64,000 nt of DNA, taken from assembly GCF_002993885.1 (NCBI RefSeq), contig NZ_CM009578.1, forward strand, positions 3,553,569 through 3,617,568, given 5' to 3'. Positions 57,203 to 64,000 of the stretch are shown in pieces. Source of the stretch: Sphingopyxis lindanitolerans (GTDB taxonomy: Bacteria; Pseudomonadota; Alphaproteobacteria; Sphingomonadales; Sphingomonadaceae). Below the pieces are notes generated by a model, which worked only from the letters and a program-made list of their open reading frames with translations, was not told where the DNA came from and ran no database searches. The translations under genes were made by a program, and so were the position numbers. Every line of letters begins with the position of its first letter. Position 1 is the first letter of the stretch.

Positions 57203-57331
57203 GGCGACGGTGTCTCTCAGGGCCGGTGGTGGCCGGTTGCGGTCAGACCGCTTTTGGGGGCAGATCTTGAGAAGCGTACATCGCGACAAATCCCGGCTTG
57301 GCTGTAGCCGACACAAGGCGCTGGGCTACCT

Positions 57332-58399
57332 TCAGGCTGCATCCTTCGTCACTGGCCCCACATAGCGGGATGCCGGCCGGATCAACCGGCCAGTCAGCGC
57401 CTGTTCGCGGGCATGCGCCAGCCAGCCCGCGATGCGCCCCATCGCAAAAACGCCGGTGAATACATGCTTCGGAAATCCCGCTGCTTCCAACAGCAATGCC
57501 GTATAGAATTCGACATTGGTTTCGAGCACCCGGTCAGGTTTGCGTCGATGGAGCGCTTCGAGCGCAACCTGCTCGACACCTTCTGCAAAACGTAGCCGTG
57601 CATCGACATCTCTGAATGACCGGAGCCCGGCCTTGAGCGCGTCGGCGCGCGGATCGCGCATGCGATAGATGCGGTGTCCGAATCCCATCAGCCGCTCGCC
57701 TTCATTCAGCGCACGCTCGATCCAGCCGACGCTATCCCCCTCCTCCGCGATCGCATCAAGCATGTCGATGACGGGACCAGGGGCGCCGCCATGAAGCGGG
57801 CCCTTGAGCGCGCCCAGCCCCGCGAGGACAGAGGAGGTCAGCCCCGCCTGAGTGGAAGCGACTACACGCGCAGCGAAGGTCGAAGCATTGAGGCCATGAT
57901 CGCTCACGGTGACGAGATAGGTGTCGAGCGCCTCGGCGCCGTCTGATCGGCCCAGCATACGGATCACGTCCGCGGCGTGACCGGCATTGCTCGACGGCTC
58001 GATTGGCTCATCACCCGCCTGCAAACGGATCAGTGCTGGAAGAAGCACCGCAGGAGCCGCGACCAGGCGCAGCGCATCGGGCAGCGCCGTGCCGTCGGGC
58101 AGCATCGCCATCGCGGCGCGCATTCCATCATAGGTGGGCAGTTTCGAAATCGGCCCGAGCAACGCCCGCGTCTGCTCGAACACGTTGACGCGCGCTGCGC
58201 CCAGCCTTGCCGTGAATTCCGCTGCGTCGGGCAAATCGTCGAAGAAGCCGGTAAACAGCAGGTGCGCGGTCTGTTCGAAGGTCCAGCGCCCGGCCAGCGC
58301 GACAAGCGGATATCCGCCGATGATCAACTGCCCTTCGGCGCCGCGTACATCCGACAGGACCGTTTCGGCCGCCACGACATCTTCAAGACCATTGTTCAT
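57332..58399 (-). CDS. Citrate synthase family protein (CitA-like)
   Basis: A 355-residue citrate/2-methylcitrate synthase-fold protein. The catalytic His motifs are present: VSDHGLNASTFAARVVAST, GPLHGGAPGP and MGFGHRIYRMRDPRAD. The third catalytic position, usually Asp in N-V-D-F, is Glu here (ETNVEFYTALLLE). The start at 58399 has GGAG 9 bp upstream; the longer frame crosses the divergent promoter. It faces an HTH-containing citrate synthase paralogue. Substrate could be oxaloacetate or another 2-oxoacid with an acyl-CoA. Confidence 0.85.
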   Translation of the reverse strand: MNNGLEDVVAAETVLSDVRGAEGQLIIGGYPLVALAGRWTFEQTAHLLFTGFFDDLPDAAEFTARLGAARVNVFEQTRALLGPISKLPTYDGMRAAMAMLPDGTALPDALRLVAAPAVLLPALIRLQAGDEPIEPSSNAGHAADVIRMLGRSDGAEALDTYLVTVSDHGLNASTFAARVVASTQAGLTSSVLAGLGALKGPLHGGAPGPVIDMLDAIAEEGDSVGWIERALNEGERLMGFGHRIYRMRDPRADALKAGLRSFRDVDARLRFAEGVEQVALEALHRRKPDRVLETNVEFYTALLLEAAGFPKHVFTGVFAMGRIAGWLAHAREQALTGRLIRPASRYVGPVTKDAA

Positions 58400-58477
58400 T
58401 TCATTTGCTCCTTGACTGACGATGAGCGAGATGATCCGTTCGACACAGTGAATCAATCTTGATCAAGTGAATCAATC
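58400..58477. promoter_or_regulatory. Divergent control region with direct repeats
   Basis: GTGAATCAATC occurs at 58448-58458 and 58467-58477 with the palindrome TTGATCAA between them (58459-58466). The second repeat ends at the base before the ATG of the right-hand gene. No ribosome-binding site can therefore precede that ATG. The repeats are a good operator candidate for the HTH domain of the right-hand protein. Confidence 0.55.
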
Positions 58478-59620
58478 ATGCGCGAATGGATGACCCGTGA
58501 AGAGGTGCTGGCGAAGCTCAACGTCCGGCCCCAGACGCTCTATGCCTATGTCAGCCGCGGGCAGATCGAACGACGAGGCGATCCCGCTGACCCGCGGCGC
58601 AGCCTTTATCGGGGCGACGATATTCTTGCGCTTTCCGACCGGCGCGCCCGCGGGCGCCGCCAGACATCCGTCGCAGCGAGCACATTAGCATGGGGTGAAC
58701 CCGTGATCCCCACGGCGATTGCGACAGTCAGTCACGGCGAATTGATCTATCGCGGTGAGGCCGCCACGGCCCTCGCCGCGCGCATGGGGCTCGAAGAGGT
58801 TGCGGCGCTGCTGTGGGAACAATCGAACGTCATTGTCTTTCCAGAAGTCGCCGTTGACGGCGATCCGTTTCAGGCGCTCGCCGCGTTGGCGGGAAGAGCG
58901 CGGTCGCTCATCGGCAGGCCCGCCGCGAAATTGGTGAACGAAGGCGCGATGTGTGTTGCAGCGATGGCCTCGGCTTTCGGTGCGGTCGGGGCGGGACCGA
59001 TCCATCAGCGGCTTTCCGCGGCGTGGGCCCTCGACACCGAGGGCGAAGAACTTGTCCGCCGGACCCTTGTCTTGCTCGCCGACCATGAACTCAACCCGTC
59101 GACGTTTGCGGTACGCGTTGCTGCGTCCACCGGCGCCGGCGTGCCCGCCTGCATCCTTGCGGGTCTAGCGACCCTGTCGGGGCCGAAACATGGCGGCGCC
59201 GGCGCAGCACTGGAATCTCTCCTCACCGAGGCGATCAATACGGGCGCCGATGCGGCAATCGAGCGCTGGCTCGCGACCGGGCATGGGCTGCCGGGATTTG
59301 GCCACCCGCTCTATCCCTATGGCGACCCGCGTGGGCGCGCCCTACTCGCGCATATCCAGCCGGAAGGAGAGCTTGCGATGCTGCAGGATGCCGTCATGGA
59401 CATGCTGGGGCTACAGCCTAACATCGATTTTGCACTCCTCGCGATCGCGCGTAGACATGCCTTGCCACCGCGATCGGGTTTCGGCCTATTCGCCATCGCC
59501 CGAACGGTGGGCTGGGTTGCGCATGCCCTGGAGCAGGCGTCGACCGGTGCGATCATCCGTCCCCGCGCGCACTACCATGGCCGAAGTCCAGCAGCGTCCT
59601 CGCCCGGATTTCCGACATAG
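58478..59620 (+). CDS. Citrate synthase-family protein with N-terminal HTH domain
   Basis: A 380-residue protein. Residues 1-60 form a MerR/excisionase-like HTH (MTREEVLAKLNVRPQTLYAY followed by RRSLYRGDDILAL). The rest is a citrate-synthase fold with LADHELNPSTFAVRVAAST, LSGPKHGGAGA, LPGFGHPLYPYGDPRG and a normal Asp in LQPNIDFALLA. A DNA-binding domain on a metabolic enzyme suggests that substrate binding controls its own promoter. No Shine-Dalgarno is present before ATG 58478; leaderless translation is possible. It is paired head-to-head with the 57332-58399 gene, and the two may form a heteromer. Confidence 0.87.
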   Translation: MREWMTREEVLAKLNVRPQTLYAYVSRGQIERRGDPADPRRSLYRGDDILALSDRRARGRRQTSVAASTLAWGEPVIPTAIATVSHGELIYRGEAATALAARMGLEEVAALLWEQSNVIVFPEVAVDGDPFQALAALAGRARSLIGRPAAKLVNEGAMCVAAMASAFGAVGAGPIHQRLSAAWALDTEGEELVRRTLVLLADHELNPSTFAVRVAASTGAGVPACILAGLATLSGPKHGGAGAALESLLTEAINTGADAAIERWLATGHGLPGFGHPLYPYGDPRGRALLAHIQPEGELAMLQDAVMDMLGLQPNIDFALLAIARRHALPPRSGFGLFAIARTVGWVAHALEQASTGAIIRPRAHYHGRSPAASSPGFPT

Positions 59621-59972
59621 TCTAAGGCCATCTACGGCACGCCAAGCGGCGCGACTGGTTCGACCGCAAATCACGATCGAGATGACTGTTCAGTGAGCCG
59701 CCGCCGGACCTGGCCGTTTGCGGTCAGGCAGGTTTTGGGCGCCAAATACAAGAAGCAGACGTCGGTGCCTCCCTGGCCAATACATAGCGTCTTGACCGCG
59801 GCCGCCAATGGCGGTCACCGGAAAAGCAGTTGCGCTGTGTCGTAAATGTTCGAAGCCGAACGCTTCGATGCTTTAGGCTCCGTTATGGATACGTCTTTGC
59901 TTCGCGACGGGACAGCCGGCCTGTTCCGCGCGCGAATTAGTCGCTAAGCTCGACCTTCCGAGGAGGGGCCTC
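59621..59972. other. Intergenic region with a degenerate repeat
   Basis: A 352-bp gap after the citrate synthase pair. Around 59709-59762 is a stretch (TGGCCGTTTGCGGTCAGGCA and on) related to 57231-57285 on the other side of the pair. CCGCCAATGGCGGTCACCGG (about 59801-59820) is a short palindrome. TCGAGGAGGGG-type sequence just before 59973 provides the ribosome-binding site of the next gene. No gene was found. Confidence 0.4.
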
Positions 59973-61280
59973 ATGACGCTTCGATCGTGTTTTGCAGCGC
60001 TGTTCCTCAGCGTCGCCATACTTATGTCGTCGCCAGCGACCGCAGACGACGTCGCGCCGAGCGCACGTGTTTCGAGCGCGGTTCTCGTGCGCCAGGGCCC
60101 GTCCACAGACACTGCCATCCTCGCGCGCCTGCGACCCGGCGACAGCGCGACGCTCGTCGGCGAGATCAGCGGCTGGTACGTCGTCGAGCTCGCCGATGGC
60201 ACTCGCGGCTATGTCAGCAAGGCGTGGACGATCGTTCGTACCGAGGGAGGCACGGAAGCGCTCGCACAGAGCGGTTACAAGATCCATGTCATCGATGTCG
60301 GCACCGGCCTGGCGGTATTCGTCGAAGGTCCCGGCTTTGCGCTGCTTTACGACGCCGGAAGCCAGGACGATCTTCACGATGGGGATGAGAACCGCGTCGT
60401 AGCCTATATCCGCGCGGCGCGCCCCGACCTCACTCGGATCGATCACCTGATCCTCAGCCATCCGCACAAGGATCACCTTCAGTTGATGCCCGCAGTCTTC
60501 GACACGTTTCAGATCGGCAACGTCTGGGATTCGGGGCGCGTCAACAAAACCGATGGCTATTGCCACTTCCTCAAGGCCGCGATGGCAGAACCGGGCGCGC
60601 GCTATCATGATGCGATCGCATCGAACGCGGCGCGCGATGTGACCTTCACTGGAAGCGGGTGCAACGGCACCGTGACCGTCCGTCAAGCTGAGATGATGAG
60701 CGAGGCACCCGTCGCGCTCGGGACCCGCGCGCGGATGCGGTTTCTTTATCGCGACGCGCATCCCTATTCCGATCCCAATGGCAACAGCGTCGTCGTAAGC
60801 CTCGACCTGGACGGCAAGCGCATATTGCTTGCGGGCGACGCTGAAGGCGGCGAGCGGGAGCTCCCCGCTACGCCTCCCAGCCCGCGCAGCATCGAGGCAA
60901 AGCTCCTCCTATGCTGCGCTGCCGACCTCAAGGCCGACGTGCTTGTCGTCGGGCATCATGGCAGCCTCACTTCGTCTCGAACGGCTTTTCTCGATGCAGT
61001 GGGCGCGTCGATCTATGCGATTTCGTCAGGCCCCTACCCCTATCACCGCGTCAGGCTCCCCGATGCCGAGATCGTCTCCGAGCTCGAGCGGCGCGGGCAG
61101 GTTTTGCGAACGGACCGCGAGGATGGTTTTCGCCTCGAAGACGATGCGCGCGCCTGCGAAATGCGTGACCGCAAGGTCGGGCCGGACGCCGACGAGATGC
61201 CGGGTGGATGCGACAATATTCTGATCGATATCGGCCCCGGCGGCTCCATCCGCGCAGGTTACAGCAGTTTGAGTGACTAG
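59973..61280 (+). CDS. Secreted SH3-domain metallo-beta-lactamase-fold hydrolase (ComEC-like)
   Basis: A 435-residue protein with signal peptide (RSCFAALFLSVAILMSSPATA). Residues 30-85 form a bacterial SH3 domain (VLVRQGPSTDTAILARLRPG, WYVVELADGTRGYVSKAW). From about 105 an MBL-fold domain of the ComEC C-terminal type has ILSHPHKDHLQLMP, ILLAGDAEGGERE and VLVVGHHGSLTSS. It is therefore a periplasmic or secreted hydrolase that could bind cell wall through SH3; nuclease or phosphodiesterase activity is the family expectation. It precedes the DUF2235 gene by 56 bp in the same direction. Confidence 0.82.
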   Translation: MTLRSCFAALFLSVAILMSSPATADDVAPSARVSSAVLVRQGPSTDTAILARLRPGDSATLVGEISGWYVVELADGTRGYVSKAWTIVRTEGGTEALAQSGYKIHVIDVGTGLAVFVEGPGFALLYDAGSQDDLHDGDENRVVAYIRAARPDLTRIDHLILSHPHKDHLQLMPAVFDTFQIGNVWDSGRVNKTDGYCHFLKAAMAEPGARYHDAIASNAARDVTFTGSGCNGTVTVRQAEMMSEAPVALGTRARMRFLYRDAHPYSDPNGNSVVVSLDLDGKRILLAGDAEGGERELPATPPSPRSIEAKLLLCCAADLKADVLVVGHHGSLTSSRTAFLDAVGASIYAISSGPYPYHRVRLPDAEIVSELERRGQVLRTDREDGFRLEDDARACEMRDRKVGPDADEMPGGCDNILIDIGPGGSIRAGYSSLSD

Positions 61281-61336
61281 CGCCGGCGTTCGCCGGGATC
61301 GGCGCAGACCGCAACCGAAGCCGGCAGGAGACGAAG

Positions 61337-62551
61337 ATGGCGAAAGACGAAACCGAGGGACGCAATCTCGTCATATGCTGTGACGGGACAAATAACGAAA
61401 TCGGGACGCGGCTTTCGAATGTCCTGAAGCTCTATAAGATTGCCGAGAAGAGCGACCGTCAGATCGCTTACTACCACCCCGGGATTGGCACGATTGCGAT
61501 GCCGGGCACGTGGGGAAAATGGCGGCGGACGGCCTCGTCGCTCTTCGAGATGATGACGGGGCATGGGCTCGATCGCGACGTTCTTGCGGCTTACTGCTTT
61601 CTGTGCCGCCACTACCGCGAAGGGGACCGCATCTATCTCTTCGGTTTCAGTCGGGGGGCCTACACTGTGCGCGTGCTTGCGGGCATGATCTATCTCGTCG
61701 GCTTGCTGCGCGAACATCAGATCAATTTCGCGGAATATGCACTTAAAGCCTACAAGCGATCGAGCGAGACCGACGATCATGCGATTGCACGCGAGTTTCG
61801 CGACGTCGTACGGCCGCAGGTGGCCGCCATCGATTTTCTCGGCGTCTGGGATACCGTCTCCTCGGTCATCGTCCCGGGGAGCACGCCTCTGTCCGACCCA
61901 ACGCTCGAGGAGCTTCCCTTCACTCGGCACAATCCGGCCGTGGCCGTGTTCCGCCACGCCATGGCGATCGACGAGTTCCGCCGCATGTTCCGCATTCTCC
62001 CGTGGAAGGAGCCCCAGGAATTTCGGCCAAATCGCTATTCGCAAGGCGAAACCTTCCCCACACAGGATTGCCGCCAAGTCTGGTTCGCCGGCTGTCACTC
62101 CGACGTAGGCGGCGGCTTTGCCGAAACCGAAAGCGCGCTCTCGAAATACCCGCTTATTTGGATGATCGAAGAGGCCGAGAAGCACGGCCTGCGCGTCCGG
62201 ACCTCGATGGTCAATCATATAGCCCGCGGCCAGCCGCGCGAAGGCGCCCGTAACTATATGAAGCCCGATCCCGCTGGTCTCTTGCATCGCTCGCTCGGCT
62301 GGGCCTGGGCTCCTTTTGAGATTATGCCCAAAGAAAAGAAATATCTCGACTGGACCGAGCGGCGGTCGTTTCTCGGCTATTATCTTCCCCGTGGCGAGCC
62401 ACGCACCATCTTACCGAACGCTTGGGTACATGCGTCGGTGATCGAACGGCAAGGCGCCGTGCCTGGCTACAAGCCGGTCAATCTACCCGAAATATTTCAG
62501 ACCGAGACGATGCCCGGACTGGCCCAATCCGATCCAAGCGCAGGGCGCTGA
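61337..62551 (+). CDS. DUF2235 alpha/beta-hydrolase (Tle1/phospholipase-like)
   Basis: A 404-residue protein of the DUF2235 family. NLVICCDGTNNEIG is the family N-terminus, IYLFGFSRGAYTVRVLAGMI the Ser nucleophile elbow, DFLGVWDTVSSV the Asp region and VWFAGCHSDVGGGFAET the His region, so the triad is complete. Relatives include type VI secretion phospholipase effectors (Tle1), but no VgrG, PAAR or immunity gene is adjacent and there is no signal peptide. It may be a cytoplasmic lipase or a toxin/defence effector. Confidence 0.85.
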   Translation: MAKDETEGRNLVICCDGTNNEIGTRLSNVLKLYKIAEKSDRQIAYYHPGIGTIAMPGTWGKWRRTASSLFEMMTGHGLDRDVLAAYCFLCRHYREGDRIYLFGFSRGAYTVRVLAGMIYLVGLLREHQINFAEYALKAYKRSSETDDHAIAREFRDVVRPQVAAIDFLGVWDTVSSVIVPGSTPLSDPTLEELPFTRHNPAVAVFRHAMAIDEFRRMFRILPWKEPQEFRPNRYSQGETFPTQDCRQVWFAGCHSDVGGGFAETESALSKYPLIWMIEEAEKHGLRVRTSMVNHIARGQPREGARNYMKPDPAGLLHRSLGWAWAPFEIMPKEKKYLDWTERRSFLGYYLPRGEPRTILPNAWVHASVIERQGAVPGYKPVNLPEIFQTETMPGLAQSDPSAGR

Positions 62552-62745
62552 ACTTGCTGTCTCCATGCTCGCCCAAATAAGTCTCGCGATACCTGCAAAG
62601 GACTTACATCAGGAAAGCCCGAACTCTATTACAAGTTTTATCAAATCGAGGAGGCGCCGGAACATCATGATCCGCTCGCCCTACGCTAGTAATTCGAGAT
62701 ATATGCTATCACGACCAAAATGATACGGGAGAGGCAGAATGATCG
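62552..62745. other. AT-rich gap before the helicase gene
   Basis: A 194-bp stretch noticeably richer in A/T than its surroundings, which should contain the helicase promoter. GGGAGAGG (62728-62735) is the ribosome-binding site; an ATG at 62739 in another frame closes after five codons and precedes the real start at 62746. Confidence 0.4.
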
Positions 62746-64000
62746 ATGACAGGTGATAAGCGGTTAGTTCACTTCCCAGCCCGCTATTCGATCGATGGAA
62801 AGTTACTTAAAAATCCTATTCGGCAGCTCGCGCGAGAGGCATCACACGAAGAGGTCGCTTCGGAATCGGTAATGGTTGGGCGAAGGGCGATGCAAGCGCT
62901 CGTCCGCGCAGACGGGTCAGGCGTGCTTCTCACCGATCGCCGGATCAAGGCGCCCGCCGAGTGGGGCGAGGTTCTGTTGTGCCACAACCTTGAGGCATTC
63001 CTTGACGGCGGCACCGACACGCTCACTGGGGAATGGATTTCGCCCCAGGCTGCAAAACCTCAAGCGCAGGATTTGACGGCTGCGTCTGCGGTGTGCCAAG
63101 CCGTCATTTCGGCTTGGGTCGGGGCTTTTACCTTTCGCGAGGAACAACGCAGCGCAGACAAGATCGTCGAGACCGGCCTTCGTCCGCCGCAAGTTGGGGC
63201 CTTGTTTGGAGTACTGTCGCACTGGAAGGCCAGCAGCGCTCCCGCCACCGTTGTAATGCCAACCGGCACGGGCAAAACCGAGACGATGCTTGCGCTCCAT
63301 GCCCGTGAGCGCATCGAACGACTGTTAGTCATCGTACCTACTGGAGCGCTTCGCGACCAGATCGGCGAGAAGTTTCTGACAATGGGCCTGCTGAAATTGC
63401 TTGGAGCGCTAGATACCGCCGCGCCGCTTCCTGTTGTCGGTTTACTCGAGCACAAGCCACGCGACAGCGACGAGGTGGATGCTATCTTCCGCAGCTGCAA
63501 TGTCGTCGTCACAACAATGGCTATTGCCGGCCAATGCAGCGAGACCGTGCAGAGCCGGATGGCCGAGTTATGCACCCACCTTTTTATCGACGAGGCGCAC
63601 CACATTTCTGCGCGCACTTGGTCGACGATGCGGGACCGATTCATCCTGCGCCATGTCGTTCAGTTCACTGCCACACCCTTCCGTAACGACGGCAAGCACG
63701 TCGACGGCAAACTCGTCTTCAATTATCCGCTGCGAAAGGCGCAGAGCGAAGGCTACTTTAAGGAAATTGGCTTCTCGTCAGTTGATGAGATCGATCAGGA
63801 CGAAGCCGACTTAGCCATTGCTGAGACGGCGATTGCCCAGTTGGCTGCGGACCAGGCCGCGGGCTTCAAGCACTTGGTCATGGCGCGATGCGCTGACATT
63901 CCGCGCGCACGAAAGGTCCACGAGATTTACCAGCGCTTGGCGCCCGAACGCGCGCCAGTGCTTCTCAACAATAAAGTTCCCGCGGGCGAGAGAAGTGAGC
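62746..64000 (+). CDS. DEAD/DEAH-box helicase (SF2, ResIII-like), 5' part
   Basis: The first 418 codons of a superfamily 2 helicase, cut by the window end. An N-terminal region of ~160 residues (VHFPARYSIDGKLLKNPIRQ) has no assigned fold. Motif I is VVMPTGTGKTETMLAL, motif II THLFIDEAHHISARTW and motif III VQFTATPFRNDGK. The set resembles the translocase part of type I/III restriction or standalone defence helicases. Base composition is less GC-rich than the chromosome, consistent with cargo of a mobile element. The C-terminal domain, and any nuclease, lie outside the window. Confidence 0.85.
   Translation, partial: MTGDKRLVHFPARYSIDGKLLKNPIRQLAREASHEEVASESVMVGRRAMQALVRADGSGVLLTDRRIKAPAEWGEVLLCHNLEAFLDGGTDTLTGEWISPQAAKPQAQDLTAASAVCQAVISAWVGAFTFREEQRSADKIVETGLRPPQVGALFGVLSHWKASSAPATVVMPTGTGKTETMLALHARERIERLLVIVPTGALRDQIGEKFLTMGLLKLLGALDTAAPLPVVGLLEHKPRDSDEVDAIFRSCNVVVTTMAIAGQCSETVQSRMAELCTHLFIDEAHHISARTWSTMRDRFILRHVVQFTATPFRNDGKHVDGKLVFNYPLRKAQSEGYFKEIGFSSVDEIDQDEADLAIAETAIAQLAADQAAGFKHLVMARCADIPRARKVHEIYQRLAPERAPVLLNNKVPAGERSE

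Noticed and set aside
61337..62551. Type VI secretion effector (Tle1) assignment for the DUF2235 protein
   Set aside because: No VgrG, Hcp, PAAR, adaptor or immunity gene is nearby, so only the family name is kept.
1..64000. CRISPR arrays, rRNA operons, tRNA genes, complete insertion sequences
   Set aside because: No regularly spaced repeats, no rRNA-like segments, no recognisable tRNA cloverleaf and no transposase with terminal inverted repeats were found by eye; a tRNA-based attachment site near 46 kb was looked for and not seen.

Overview
The window looks like GC-rich chromosomal DNA of an alphaproteobacterium of the Sphingomonadales (Sphingopyxis, Sphingomonas or Novosphingobium type). 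This rests on the many TonB-dependent receptors (four, each beside carbohydrate or ester-cleaving enzymes), the GPH-type transporters, and an ArdC/DUF2958/ParB/DUF736/TraF/DUF3363-relaxase block of the sort seen on sphingomonad plasmids and integrative elements. The genus is an inference. No rRNA, tRNA or CRISPR array was recognised.

Region 1 (1-28.1 kb) is a large glycan-utilisation locus. It starts with a sigma factor/FecR/STN-receptor set (1-2.2 kb), then a deacetylase with an aldo/keto reductase, and a TonB receptor with a GPH transporter. Next come a TetR regulator and a carboxylesterase, then a five-gene minus-strand operon of sulfatase, GPH transporter, ribokinase, GH127 furanosidase and Gfo/Idh oxidoreductase (17.9 to 10.9 kb). 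An extracellular esterase, a GH5 endoglycoceramidase-like glycosidase, a GntR regulator, a PhyH-type oxygenase, and a tannase/feruloyl-esterase with its own TonB receptor follow. The enzymes suggest uptake and trimming of an esterified, possibly sulfated, furanose-containing plant or algal glycan. A related outlier at 38.4-42.8 kb (GH172, TetR, TonB receptor) shares a TetR operator/promoter module with an orphan copy at 18.2 kb, so the two blocks may be one regulon.

Region 2 (28.6-38.4 kb) is a sulfide/persulfide and respiration island. One operon carries a 1-Cys peroxiredoxin, DoxX, a secreted protein, CydA, CydB and a DUF2474-type small subunit. A second carries persulfide dioxygenase, two YeeE/YedE half-transporters, a DUF442-type II sulfide:quinone oxidoreductase fusion and a TSUP permease. 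A divergent peroxiredoxin/ArsR pair encodes a regulator with two cysteines placed as in persulfide sensors. An 18-bp inverted-repeat operator occurs both in the divergent promoter and ahead of the bd-oxidase operon, suggesting that sulfide oxidation and a sulfide-tolerant oxidase are co-regulated. A second cysteine-bearing ArsR (43.2 kb) precedes an operon for an Lgt-like/TlpA membrane thiol protein, a ModA-like binding protein and a periplasmic DsrE protein.

Region 3 (46-57.2 kb) is part of a mobile element: ArdC, DUF2958, ParB-like, DUF736, an MNT-HEPN protein, an AlpA-like HTH, TraF-type peptidase, lytic transglycosylase and a DUF3363 relaxase with a candidate oriT. No coupling protein or mating-pair genes follow. 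Two divergent citrate-synthase-family genes come next (57.3-59.6 kb), then a secreted SH3/metallo-beta-lactamase protein, a DUF2235 hydrolase and a DEAD/DEAH helicase cut by the window end. The last three may be accessory cargo.
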